Shown here: positions 17,847 to 26,507 of the stretch, piece by piece | Numbering within the stretch: position 1 is the first letter of the stretch | Layout: every line of letters begins with the position of its first letter | Assembly (NCBI GenBank): GCA_017621875.1 | Contig: JAGASE010000005.1 | Span: forward strand, 1 to 56,985 | DNA: 56,985 nucleotides | DNA from: Clostridia bacterium | GTDB lineage: Bacteria; Bacillota; Clostridia; UBA1381 | Reading direction: 5' to 3' | Notes under the pieces: generated by a model | Database searches by the model: none | Told to the model about the DNA's origin: nothing | The model's input: only the letters and a program-made list of their open reading frames with translations | Translations under genes and position numbers: made by a program

Positions 17847-20426
17847 CTAAACATTTTTTATAATAACTACGTCATTCGCAGCTGATGCATGAACTTTCAT
17901 GAACAGGTAATCACCCGGTTCGATATCGCTAAAGGTTCCGCTGTAGGATTCATTCGTATTTGCGTCAAAAACACTGTAGGAAGCACCCGATAATACCTTT
18001 ATGCTTTGCAGACGTGTACCGAAATCAAAGGTATAATCAAGAAGAACAAGATTGTTTTCCTTATCCGTCTTCCTGCAGGTAGCAGCAGTGTATCTGCTTG
18101 CTACGTCATACGAATTAAGCTCGGTCCACTGTGAGAAGCTTGTCAGCTTCGTAATATTTTCATAGGTTGTATGCGGCGGCTTTCCTTGCGATATTGTATA
18201 CAGCCTTTTAAGCTCTATAATCTTTCCGTCGCCGCGGAATGCCGCAAGCAATATATCTCCGCGTTCCAATGAGCTTATAGGATATGATGCTTCGCTGTCA
18301 TAATAATCGGCAATACTCGTAAGAGTATCCGCAATAGGAACGCTGAAATTGCTATAGCTTCCGATTTTTCCGCAAATTTTAGTTTCCGCCTCGTCATCAC
18401 TGTTCAGCTCCTGAACAAGCTTGTCAACAATAATAAGCGTGTTGGACTTCTTGGATAGATTCATAACAAACAGCTCGCTCATACTGAACTCGTCCAAATT
18501 ATACGCCGAGAAGGTGTATTCCGCATCGGTTGAGAAATCAGACGTTGAGGCAAGGAAGTATTCCGCCGCCTGTGCATTATCCTCGTCCTCCGGAATTACA
18601 AATATCTTCGGTGTGCCCTTTAAGAACACCTGACTGTCAAAGCATTTTCCGTTAATTCTCCACTTGTACGTCATCTGCGGAGCTTTTGAAAAGCCGTCAT
18701 ATGCCGTTTGGGCGGTTTCCTTGGCAGTGTATATCTTTTTAAGCTCTCCGTCCGAATTCAGGCTGTAGCACAAAAGCTGTCTGGAGACTGTTCCTCCCGG
18801 GCAAAGCTCATCATAAACCTCGTTGCGTTTTTTGGATACGTTATTGTACCTCATTTTTTCCGCGAAATAGTATTTCTTAAAAACACCGTCCTCGGTAAAA
18901 ATCTCGGCAAAAACTGTTTCCTCTTCTTCGTTATAGCGAAGCTTTGTAATCCAGCCATACTGATTGCTGCTTAAAATATCCCCGTACACAGCCGCAACTC
19001 TGCCGTCACTTGCAATGTAGTAAGTAAATTCGTCAAGAGTAGACGGCTTTCTTGCAAGCTTATCGGACTTTTCCAAAGCTGTGATAAAGGCTTTAGACAG
19101 AGTATACACTTTTCCGTTTAACGTAACCTCTCCGTCATCTGCCAAATACTCATCAGCAGAAGCCGTTATCTGCACATCCGAAACATCTGCCTTAATTACA
19201 TGAGGGTCAGCCTCGCGGCTTTTTGCAACACGCAGTATATCCCATTCCTTTATGTCGGTAAAGTCAATCTGCTCTCCGTTTTTTGTTATCTCGATACATC
19301 TTTGCGGCTCGGAAAAATCAAAGCTTATACTCTCCAAGGCTCCACCATAGGTATACTTGTTAGTAATAGTTTTATCGGAGTTTCTTACAACATCAACAAG
19401 AATATATTCATACGATGTTATTTTCACAATATCATACGTTTTATCATTGTTATTATCCACAAGCTCAATATGTCCGTCCTTTGGAATGAGAATATCACTT
19501 GTGTAGCTTATCAATACAACTCCGTTATAAATAAACTTCGCCGCACGGCTGACATTAACGCTCTTTTTTCTGTCATTCTCGCCGTAAACCAATCTGCTGT
19601 TATTATTTTCCCACCTCATCAACTGCTCGGATTGAATTGTAAGGAATTTATTCTTATTCAGCTTAGGCTCTGCATAAATAATCGTTTCGTCATTGTTTAT
19701 CGATACCCTCACAAATGCGGTTATATTTACGCCGAACAAATCGGTTAAATCAATCTCGGAGGAGTATACGGTATCCTCAATCCTCACGTCGTTTTTCAAA
19801 AGAGAGCCCTTATCATACATTGAGGTATTCCGAGTTTCATTTACCATGCCCTCAACTATGTGAATATCGCGGTATCGCGTAAGGAGTGTTGTATCCTCAT
19901 CCTTGGTGTACCTTGCCTTGGTGTCGGCATATTCGGTTATCACATAAAGCGGTGCGGTATTCATATTGAGTATTAGCTTCATGGCATTTTCGCAGGAGAT
20001 AAATTGTGAGCCTTTATTTGAAATCTTTTCGGTAAGCTCATCAAAATCGAGCATCTCCCTTGCAATGCCACTGTCACCGTATACCGCTGCCTCAAGAACT
20101 GACCTTGCCATCTCCACCGCAGCATCATATTTTATGAAACTTCCGAATTTTTCGGTACCGGAAGTTATTCCCTTTTCCGCTGCAATTCCGGTTGCCTCCT
20201 CATTGAACTGTGCAAAATTATAACCAAGCGAGTTTACAAGAAGTACAAGAAAATCCTCAACGTAAATTCCTTCTTCTATGTTAAAATCCTCATCAAAATT
20301 TACAATTCCCAACGTTTTCAGGATTTCATATTCACGTATGTCCTGCTTCTCGGCAGAAACCGAAAAAGCAGCTGTATTCATAATACATATAAGGGTAATA
20401 AGCAGTGCTAAAATTCGTTTTTTCAT
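17847..20426 (-). CDS. Secreted S-layer-like protein, degenerate SLH N-terminus
   Basis: This protein of about 859 aa has a clear signal peptide (MKKRILALLITLICIMNTAAFSVSA, given here in part). The first 200 residues have SLH-like spacing, such as REYEILKTLGIVNFDEDF and AAEKGITSGTEKFGSFIKYDAA, but without the canonical ITRAEF core. The rest is a long series of beta-rich repeats, including a DNNNDKTYDIVKI segment that resembles a calcium-type acidic loop found in clostridial surface proteins. No enzyme motif is recognised. AGGAGG precedes either TTG (20429) or ATG (20426); the ATG is chosen by convention. It is co-transcribed with the SLH protein upstream and the CBM protein downstream. A structural or scaffold role at the cell surface is inference. 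Confidence 0.55.
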   Translation of the reverse strand: MKKRILALLITLICIMNTAAFSVSAEKQDIREYEILKTLGIVNFDEDFNIEEGIYVEDFLVLLVNSLGYNFAQFNEEATGIAAEKGITSGTEKFGSFIKYDAAVEMARSVLEAAVYGDSGIAREMLDFDELTEKISNKGSQFISCENAMKLILNMNTAPLYVITEYADTKARYTKDEDTTLLTRYRDIHIVEGMVNETRNTSMYDKGSLLKNDVRIEDTVYSSEIDLTDLFGVNITAFVRVSINNDETIIYAEPKLNKNKFLTIQSEQLMRWENNNSRLVYGENDRKKSVNVSRAAKFIYNGVVLISYTSDILIPKDGHIELVDNNNDKTYDIVKITSYEYILVDVVRNSDKTITNKYTYGGALESISFDFSEPQRCIEITKNGEQIDFTDIKEWDILRVAKSREADPHVIKADVSDVQITASADEYLADDGEVTLNGKVYTLSKAFITALEKSDKLARKPSTLDEFTYYIASDGRVAAVYGDILSSNQYGWITKLRYNEEEETVFAEIFTEDGVFKKYYFAEKMRYNNVSKKRNEVYDELCPGGTVSRQLLCYSLNSDGELKKIYTAKETAQTAYDGFSKAPQMTYKWRINGKCFDSQVFLKGTPKIFVIPEDEDNAQAAEYFLASTSDFSTDAEYTFSAYNLDEFSMSELFVMNLSKKSNTLIIVDKLVQELNSDDEAETKICGKIGSYSNFSVPIADTLTSIADYYDSEASYPISSLERGDILLAAFRGDGKIIELKRLYTISQGKPPHTTYENITKLTSFSQWTELNSYDVASRYTAATCRKTDKENNLVLLDYTFDFGTRLQSIKVLSGASYSVFDANTNESYSGTFSDIEPGDYLFMKVHASAANDVVIIKNV

Positions 20427-20440
20427 CAAATTATTACCTC

Positions 20441-22063
20441 CTACTTAACTAATGCATCATACAGAACCTTTGCCGCCTGTGCTCTGGCAGCCCTATCTAA
20501 AGGTGCAAAGCTTCCGTCTCCCATACCGTTAATCAGTCCGGCGGTATAAAGCTTCTTTACAGAAGATCGGGCATATTCGGAAATTATTTCACCGTCAGCA
20601 AATTCCTCATATTCCTTTACTTCAGCAGGTGTTTTTCCGATAAATTCCATACAGCGGCTCACTATTACAGCCATATCCTGACGTGTAACAGGCAGCCCTA
20701 CGCCGAAGCTTCTCTCATCAACGCCGCTGATAATGCCATTCTCAACAGCTGATGCTACGTATATGTAATACCATTTATCTTCGGTCACATCGTCAAAATC
20801 ACATTCAGCCCCATCATTTACTGCTCCTATGGCACACACCGCCATTTTTACAAATTCCTCGCGTGTTACAGTATTTGCCGGACGGAAGGTTTTATCCTCA
20901 TAGCCTGAAACTATCTTATTTTCCACAAGATTTAAAATTGCCTCATTGGCCCAGCTGTAATCTGCAATGTCGGTAAACGGTGCACTATTTTGTGTCTGTA
21001 CCGCAGGTGCATTAACAGAAGGAAGGACCACCGAAGCAGAACTACTGCTACCTCCGCCGCCTCCGTTGCCGCTGTCCTTATTCTTTAAGCCGGCAGTTAC
21101 ATCTTTAACTGCATCATTAAATATGCTGCAGATTTTTGCCTTCGTTTTTGCATTTCCGAGGCTGAGTACCATTTTATCGTATACTTTTACCTTATTTGTT
21201 TCAGACAAATCACTGAAATCATCGTACCTTTCCGCACTTGTTATTCCTATCGCATCGCCGTATTTAAAAATCAGTCCTCCGATTTCGGTACTGTTCGCAG
21301 TATTTACAAGATGCAGAATTTTTGCATTTTTATAAGCTGTATCAAAGCTTTCGTTATCGGTCACGGCAGTTTCAAATACCGAGACAATCCATGCTCTTGC
21401 TTCTTCATCTGCAATCTCGCTGTAGCTTTGTCCGTCAAACTCCGGATTATAAAGCTCTAACGCCTTTGCCGCATTTCCGCCGGCAGCAGAATAAATTCCC
21501 AGTGCCTTATTGAATGCATTCACGTTTTCTTCCTTGCCTGTTCCGCTTTTGATTGCAAGGAAATTGTTATGTACCGCCGTCAGGTCATCCTGATTTGTGA
21601 TGCCTTCATAAACAGTCATATCTATTCCCATTACCGATGCTGCAAACCTGTTTCCGCTTTCCTCGGAAAGCACACTCTGAACACCAGCGGCATCAGCTGC
21701 CGCATCAAGCAGCACAACCAGACCGTCAAAATCCGCAAATTCAAAATTCTTGCTCTTTGCACTGTTTTCTTCAAGACAGTAGCCTACAGTATAGCTGCCG
21801 GATGCAAGCGAAGCAGGCACTGTAAAGATGAAGCTTGCCTTTCCGTCTGCATCTGTTTCCAGCTCATCAAAAAAGGCATACTCATTTGTTGTGCTGTTTT
21901 TAACCTTAATTGCCACCTCTTTTTTGGGAGCAGCCGCAATTTTAATCTCAACAACTCTGCTACCCTTTACCTCAATGCTCTCAACAGATATATCTTGAGC
22001 AAATGCAGCAGTTCCCAAAAGAGTCACCACTGCCAGATTAAATGCCATTATTTTCTTCTTCAT
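20441..22063 (-). CDS. SLH-domain surface protein
   Basis: This protein of about 540 aa has a signal peptide (ending AAFA), an Ig-like domain (about 20-110) and a mostly helical central region (about 120-335). A Gly/Ser linker (GNGGGGGSSSS) leads to three C-terminal SLH domains: FTDIADYSWANEAI ... GYEDKTFRPANTVTREEF, FDDVTEDKWYYIYVASA ... TRQDMAVI, and ISEYARSSVKKLYTAGLINGMGDG. SLH domains bind pyruvylated secondary cell wall polymers, so the protein should be wall-anchored with the other domains facing outward. It lies directly after the sugar permease genes, which suggests a role in glycan capture at the surface. ATG at 22063 is preferred over an in-frame GTG three bases earlier. Confidence 0.8.
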   Translation of the reverse strand: MKKKIMAFNLAVVTLLGTAAFAQDISVESIEVKGSRVVEIKIAAAPKKEVAIKVKNSTTNEYAFFDELETDADGKASFIFTVPASLASGSYTVGYCLEENSAKSKNFEFADFDGLVVLLDAAADAAGVQSVLSEESGNRFAASVMGIDMTVYEGITNQDDLTAVHNNFLAIKSGTGKEENVNAFNKALGIYSAAGGNAAKALELYNPEFDGQSYSEIADEEARAWIVSVFETAVTDNESFDTAYKNAKILHLVNTANSTEIGGLIFKYGDAIGITSAERYDDFSDLSETNKVKVYDKMVLSLGNAKTKAKICSIFNDAVKDVTAGLKNKDSGNGGGGGSSSSASVVLPSVNAPAVQTQNSAPFTDIADYSWANEAILNLVENKIVSGYEDKTFRPANTVTREEFVKMAVCAIGAVNDGAECDFDDVTEDKWYYIYVASAVENGIISGVDERSFGVGLPVTRQDMAVIVSRCMEFIGKTPAEVKEYEEFADGEIISEYARSSVKKLYTAGLINGMGDGSFAPLDRAARAQAAKVLYDALVK

Positions 22064-22078
22064 CACACCAGTCCTTTC

Positions 22079-22969
22079 TCAACCCTTTATCCCGCCAAGA
22101 TTCATTCCTCCCATGATATGCTTTTGCAGGAAGGCATAAACTATAACAGGCGGAACGATTGCCAGTGTCAGCATTACCATATACACATCAACAGAATAGT
22201 TGCCTGCCTTATTCTGGAACAGGAATATGGAAACTGTATAAAGCTTCTTATTGTTAAGCACCAGGTAGGGCCACAGAAAATCTCCCCATGAGTTGTTAAA
22301 TATAAATATTGCTACCGTCATAATTACCGGTATACTGAGCGGTACCACAATTTTGAAAAATATTCCAACATTGCTGCAGCCGTCAATTCTTGCCGCCTCG
22401 ATATACGAAAGCGGAATAGAGTCAAAAAAGCTCTTAAACATCAATATGTGAAAGCAGCTTGCTGCAGCCATAAGCCACATAGGCCAGAAGGTTCCAAGCA
22501 TATTAAAATGCATATACGGGAAGTCACATATTGTCAGATATAGCGGTACCATACCTATCGTATTCGGCATCATCATGATGAACAAAATCATCATAAATAC
22601 TGCCTTGCTGCCCTTGGGCTTAAGTCTTGACAGTACATATCCGGCAAGACCGTTTAAAACCACACCTGATACAATACTTCCCAGTGCCACAAAAAGAGTA
22701 TTACGGTAATACAGTATGTAGTCGAACTTTTTCCATACCTCCACCAGCTTTTCCGGGTGAAAGGATTGAGGTATAATTGTCGGAGGGACAAGGAAAAACT
22801 CATCCAGGTCCTTAAAGCCTGACACCAAAATCCACAGCGGCGGTGCAAATGTGCATATCGAAACAACAATAAGTACCGCAAACATTACCCAATAAATAAT
22901 CTGTCCCCTTGTCTGTTTCAGCTCAACCTGAGTAATGAAGCCGGTTTCCTTCTTTTCAAATCTTTTCAT
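22079..22969 (-). CDS. Carbohydrate ABC transporter permease, MalG/AraQ type
   Basis: This inner-membrane permease of about 296 aa belongs to the CUT1 sugar-uptake type. It has six hydrophobic segments, and the EAA loop (YIEAARIDGCSNVGIFFKI) contacts the ATPase. The C-terminus KHIMGGMNLGGIKG is typical of MalG-like subunits. It pairs with the MalF-like permease ten bases upstream and the binding lipoprotein before it. No ATP-binding subunit is encoded in this cluster, so a shared MsmX-type ATPase elsewhere is expected. ATG at 22969 fits the GAGGGG ribosome binding site. Confidence 0.92.
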   Translation of the reverse strand: MKRFEKKETGFITQVELKQTRGQIIYWVMFAVLIVVSICTFAPPLWILVSGFKDLDEFFLVPPTIIPQSFHPEKLVEVWKKFDYILYYRNTLFVALGSIVSGVVLNGLAGYVLSRLKPKGSKAVFMMILFIMMMPNTIGMVPLYLTICDFPYMHFNMLGTFWPMWLMAAASCFHILMFKSFFDSIPLSYIEAARIDGCSNVGIFFKIVVPLSIPVIMTVAIFIFNNSWGDFLWPYLVLNNKKLYTVSIFLFQNKAGNYSVDVYMVMLTLAIVPPVIVYAFLQKHIMGGMNLGGIKG

Positions 22970-22981
22970 CAAAACCCCTCC

Positions 22982-23905
22982 TTAATCAGTCTGAACCTTA
23001 TTCTGCACAGCAAAGTAAAACACCGTGAAAATAACCAGCAGGAAAAAGGTTATTACTCCAATAGAAAGGGACGTTGCTGCATTAAAGTCAATAAACGCCG
23101 TTTTATATGCCCACAGTGCAATGCTCATAGAGGCTCCGTTCGGTCCTCCGTCTGTCATTGTCATAGGCTCTGCCATAATCTGGAATATTCCGATAATCTG
23201 TCTTACTGCATTAAGCAGAATAATACCTGAAAGATGCGGAATAGCAATAGTTCTTATTCGTCTTAAAAATCCCGCTCCATCAATAACAGTTGCTTCATAA
23301 AGTTCCTGGTTTACTCCCTGCAGAGAAGCAAGATAAATTATAACTGAGCCACCGCTGCCCTTCCATGTGCAGGTTATCATAATAAGCGGTATCGTAAACT
23401 TATCATTCTGCAGCCATTCAAATGGCTCAATTCCAAAATGAGCAAGCAGGGTGTTTAACAAACCGCTCTCATTCGGAAGATACATATAAAACCACAGCAT
23501 TGTAGCAGCAACCATCGGCACTATACATGGAAAATATGTACTGAACTTGAACCAGCCCTTTAAATGAACCATTTCATTCATCATAATCGCCAGAATAATC
23601 GGCGGTACAAATCCTATAATGAAGGACCAAAGAACATACTGCACCGTGTTCCATAAAACTCTTGGAAACTGCGTATCTGCTAAAATTCTCGTATAATTTT
23701 CCAGTCCCACAAACTCCTTTATAGTGAAGCCCTGCATCTCATGGAGTGAATACCATGCTCCGACAATTATAGGTCTTAAAACAAAGAAGTAAAGTATCAG
23801 GAGAGTGGGTAAAATTAATACCCACGCTCCCATATCACGGATTATAGTCCCTATTGTTTTATTTCTTTTTGACAAAGCTGCCGTTTGATTATTATGTAAT
23901 TTCAT
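22982..23905 (-). CDS. Carbohydrate ABC transporter permease, MalF/UgpA/LplB type
   Basis: This permease of about 307 aa has six membrane segments and the EAA loop (EATVIDGAGFLRRIRTIAIP). An ILPTLLILYFFVLRPI first helix and a long periplasmic-side loop are usual for MalF/LplB-like subunits. It should form the channel together with the next gene product. ATG at 23905 is chosen because GGGAAG lies nine bases upstream, whereas the in-frame TTG at 23911 is too near. LplB/YtcP-type transporters often serve plant cell-wall oligosaccharides, such as rhamnogalacturonan fragments in Bacillus. That would agree with the rhamnosidases here but does not prove the substrate. Confidence 0.9.
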   Translation of the reverse strand: MKLHNNQTAALSKRNKTIGTIIRDMGAWVLILPTLLILYFFVLRPIIVGAWYSLHEMQGFTIKEFVGLENYTRILADTQFPRVLWNTVQYVLWSFIIGFVPPIILAIMMNEMVHLKGWFKFSTYFPCIVPMVAATMLWFYMYLPNESGLLNTLLAHFGIEPFEWLQNDKFTIPLIMITCTWKGSGGSVIIYLASLQGVNQELYEATVIDGAGFLRRIRTIAIPHLSGIILLNAVRQIIGIFQIMAEPMTMTDGGPNGASMSIALWAYKTAFIDFNAATSLSIGVITFFLLVIFTVFYFAVQNKVQTD

Positions 23906-23928
23906 TGTCAAATACTTCCCTTCGAGTA

Positions 23929-25332
23929 TTATTTTTCCTTATCGAGGTAGTTTACCTGATAGTTGTTTGCAGCCTCCTCCAAAAGTGCCTTCGGATCAGC
24001 ACTTTCGTCCGCAAAGACGCTCTGAATACATCCGTCCAAAAGCGAGTATAGCTGCTGACAGCTTATCGGTGGCTCAGGAACAACCGTTACCTTACTAAAA
24101 TCTGCATAGTCCTTCCACAGCTCCGGATTTACATTGGTGTATTTTTCAATACATTCCTCTTCATACTGTCTTACAGGCGGTACATTGTCTGCCTTCCACA
24201 TGCTGTGCTTTCTGATTCCAACAACATATCCCTTTTCATTCTGTATTCTGTACTCTGTGTCAATATTTTTCTTTCTATCCTCAGATACCTCAGGCGTTAC
24301 GCCGTTGAACTCAAGCCACTTAAAGCATGCGTCAATCTGCTCCTCAGTAAGTCCGTTTTTCATCACCTGAATTTCTCCGCCAATCTGGGCAAAGCGTCCG
24401 GCAGGTCCTGCAGGCATTTTTACTGCAGCAGCGTCGGTGTTTGTCATTCCATACTGGTCAAACAGTGCATTAAGCGGAGGTGATGCAATAATCATAGCAA
24501 GCTGATCTGTTGCAAACAGCTTATACATCTCATCAAAATCAAGCAATGCGTTATCCGGCGTTGCACCGTGTACCCAACGAAGGTCCTTAACAAACTGCAG
24601 TGCCTCTATACATTCCGGCGTTGCAAAATCAGCAACCCATTTGCCGTTTTCCTGCTTGACAAATTCTTTGTTCGTACCATATCCCCATGCCAAATTTAGG
24701 AAGTGCCATCCGCCAACATTGTTCATTGTGGACATTCCAAAGCCCGGCTTTCCGGTCTTTTCCTTTATAATCTTTGAAAATTCCGCAACATCCTCCCATG
24801 TATCGGGAATCATCGGAGTGCCGTCTTCATTTATAAGCCCCGCCTCAGTAAACAGGTTCATGTTTATCATAAGTCCCATTGCATATGAAGTCTTAGGTAC
24901 AGCATAAATACTGCCGTTTTCATCCGAGATAAGGTCCATAATATCGTCCCTTAAATACTCTGTGTACTTATATTTTTCCATATACTCGGAAATGTCACAG
25001 GCATACCCGGATTGAATTATTCTTTTAATTTCTGTAAATGACGTTATGTAGATATCCGGCAGCTGTCCGCTCACTGCCTTCGGCAGGAAGGTGTCAAGGT
25101 CAAAGCCCCACTCATCCGGAACAATTTTGATGTTCGGATAAGTTGTTTCAAACTCCTCCTTAATTTCCATCCTGGCAGCATAAGCCTTTTCGTCAGTTTC
25201 AAGCGGCCAGCCTCCCACGCGGATTGTTATCTGACCGTCAACAGCTGTTTCCTGCTTTTGTTCGCATCCGCCAAGCATTCCCGCTGCAGTAATCATGCTC
25301 AAAATCACTGCTAAAATTTTCTTTTTACTCAT
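23929..25332 (-). CDS. Extracellular sugar-binding lipoprotein of an ABC transporter
   Basis: This 467-aa protein has a lipoprotein signal peptide with lipobox LGGC (Cys23), so it is tethered to the outer face of the membrane. The mature part follows the family 1 solute-binding fold, with an early VPDEWGFD segment and PDIYITSFTEIKRII in the first lobe. It is the first gene of the long minus-strand operon and would deliver oligosaccharides to the two permeases that follow. AAGGAGGAG precedes the ATG. The promoter region is shared divergently with the regulatory operon, a usual layout for YesMN-controlled sugar loci. Confidence 0.92.
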   Translation of the reverse strand: MSKKKILAVILSMITAAGMLGGCEQKQETAVDGQITIRVGGWPLETDEKAYAARMEIKEEFETTYPNIKIVPDEWGFDLDTFLPKAVSGQLPDIYITSFTEIKRIIQSGYACDISEYMEKYKYTEYLRDDIMDLISDENGSIYAVPKTSYAMGLMINMNLFTEAGLINEDGTPMIPDTWEDVAEFSKIIKEKTGKPGFGMSTMNNVGGWHFLNLAWGYGTNKEFVKQENGKWVADFATPECIEALQFVKDLRWVHGATPDNALLDFDEMYKLFATDQLAMIIASPPLNALFDQYGMTNTDAAAVKMPAGPAGRFAQIGGEIQVMKNGLTEEQIDACFKWLEFNGVTPEVSEDRKKNIDTEYRIQNEKGYVVGIRKHSMWKADNVPPVRQYEEECIEKYTNVNPELWKDYADFSKVTVVPEPPISCQQLYSLLDGCIQSVFADESADPKALLEEAANNYQVNYLDKEK

Positions 25333-25362
25333 TAAATCTCCTCCTTCTTTCCATAAAGAACT

Positions 25363-25470
25363 TTATGCCTAAATTATAACATTGCGTCAAAACAAACCAC
25401 AATGGGCATAATCGGACAAAAAGTGTTTTATTCTGCCAACTTTTAAATTCCGACTTGATTATAGGCATTA
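25363..25470. promoter_or_regulatory. Candidate operator copies (GGCATWA) between the divergent operons
   Basis: Three copies of a GGCATAA-like heptamer lie in the divergent control region: TTATGCC at 25363-25369 (inverted), GGCATAA at 25405-25411 and GGCATTA at 25464-25470. One flanks each promoter. They are candidate sites for the AraC-type response regulator encoded just downstream. No other evidence for binding is available. Confidence 0.35.
25373..25402 (-). promoter_or_regulatory. Promoter of the sugar transporter and surface-protein operon
   Basis: On the minus strand TTGTGG (25397-25402) lies 18 bases upstream of a perfect TATAAT (25373-25378). The weak -35 fits an activator-dependent promoter. 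Confidence 0.5.
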
Positions 25471-25483
25471 AAAGTAGTAAACT
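25455..25483 (+). promoter_or_regulatory. Promoter of the sensor and regulator operon
   Basis: TTGATT (25455-25460), a 17-bp spacer and TAAACT (25478-25483) lie about 30 bases before the start of the first regulatory gene. Confidence 0.45.
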
Positions 25484-25514
25484 AAGGCTATAAACAATCA
25501 TAGGGGGATTTTAC

Positions 25515-26507
25515 ATGTTTCTTTTTCTCAAGAAAAAATTCAGGTTTTATATTACCGTTATTATTATGATAGCAGTTACTATTCCCTTTGCTTCCCTGTA
25601 TCTGACCTTCCGGACAACACTGGAAAATGATTATGCCGAAAACTCCGCAAAATCACATAAGCAGATTTCGCGTATTTTTGATTTGCAAATCTCGCAGATA
25701 GAAAACTCAATAAATATGTACGTTTTCAAATACCGGCTGTCAGAAGCTCTTTCTACTACAAGCCATGTTGAAATTTCAAACAGTGACTTAAAAAATATAA
25801 TGCTTTATTGTCCCGACATCTCATATGTATCTCTTCTTGACAAGAACAAAAGTATTCTTTATTACAGCTCAAGCGTGATTACCGATTTTTTGTCTGACCT
25901 TGTCAATAATCCCGAAAATGATAAATATTTTAATTCCGAGGGCGGAAAATGGTTTATAACCAAATATCATATTTTTAGTAAAAACTCGGAATATTCATGG
26001 GTTTATATTATGCCCATTTCGGATGCTTCTTCATCACACCTCGGATACATATGCGTACTTCTTTCAGAAGAGGTTTTTTCGGATTTCTTCAATCGGTTCA
26101 GTAACGATTACTGCCGTTATAACTCCTTTTATCTTTATTCACAGGACAGCCATGCCACATCATCAGAGGCTATACTCTCTCATTCTGGCAATTTGTCCGA
26201 AACCGACATTATATCTGCTGTAAATAATTCAGCTGAAAACAAAGGAAGAAAAATACAGCTTTCATCATATCCGCTTTCAGACAGCAATTTAAAAATAATT
26301 TCTGTTCTGAGGTATAATTACATCGCGTCAATTTTACGCAACCTGCTCATATTATTAATTGCAATATGGGGAATACTGTTATTACTGTGTATAGCTTTAT
26401 CATCAAAAATTACGGATATATTTATTGCTGACTTGCAAAATCTTACAAAAAAGGTCGATAATTATATAATTTCAAAAAAAGAAGCGGAGGATAAAGAAAA
26501 TGACTAA
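25515..26507 (+). CDS. Kinase-less membrane sensor with extracellular Cache-like domain
   Basis: This 330-aa protein has one membrane helix near the N-terminus (about 10-32), an extracellular domain of about 240 residues, a second helix (about 272-298) and a short cytoplasmic tail rich in charged residues. The arrangement is that of YesM-type sensors (dCache plus HAMP start). However, the protein ends where the HAMP and kinase domains should follow; no His box or ATPase motif is present. The stop is followed in another frame by the response regulator, overlapping by 8 bases, and there is no sign of a frameshifted kinase remnant. It may detect a sugar or a protein partner and work with the complete kinase two genes downstream. 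That role is inferred. Confidence 0.7.
   Translation: MFLFLKKKFRFYITVIIMIAVTIPFASLYLTFRTTLENDYAENSAKSHKQISRIFDLQISQIENSINMYVFKYRLSEALSTTSHVEISNSDLKNIMLYCPDISYVSLLDKNKSILYYSSSVITDFLSDLVNNPENDKYFNSEGGKWFITKYHIFSKNSEYSWVYIMPISDASSSHLGYICVLLSEEVFSDFFNRFSNDYCRYNSFYLYSQDSHATSSEAILSHSGNLSETDIISAVNNSAENKGRKIQLSSYPLSDSNLKIISVLRYNYIASILRNLLILLIAIWGILLLLCIALSSKITDIFIADLQNLTKKVDNYIISKKEAEDKEND

Noticed and set aside
21569-22291. Long plus-strand open frame (240 codons) opposite the SLH gene and permease
   Set aside because: It is antisense to two clear genes, is rich in His, Cys and Ser as is typical of antisense frames here, and has no family or start signal.
25515-26507. Kinase-less sensor as a frameshifted histidine kinase
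   Set aside because: The next frame is a complete response regulator starting at the overlap. No remnant of a kinase domain is seen in any frame.
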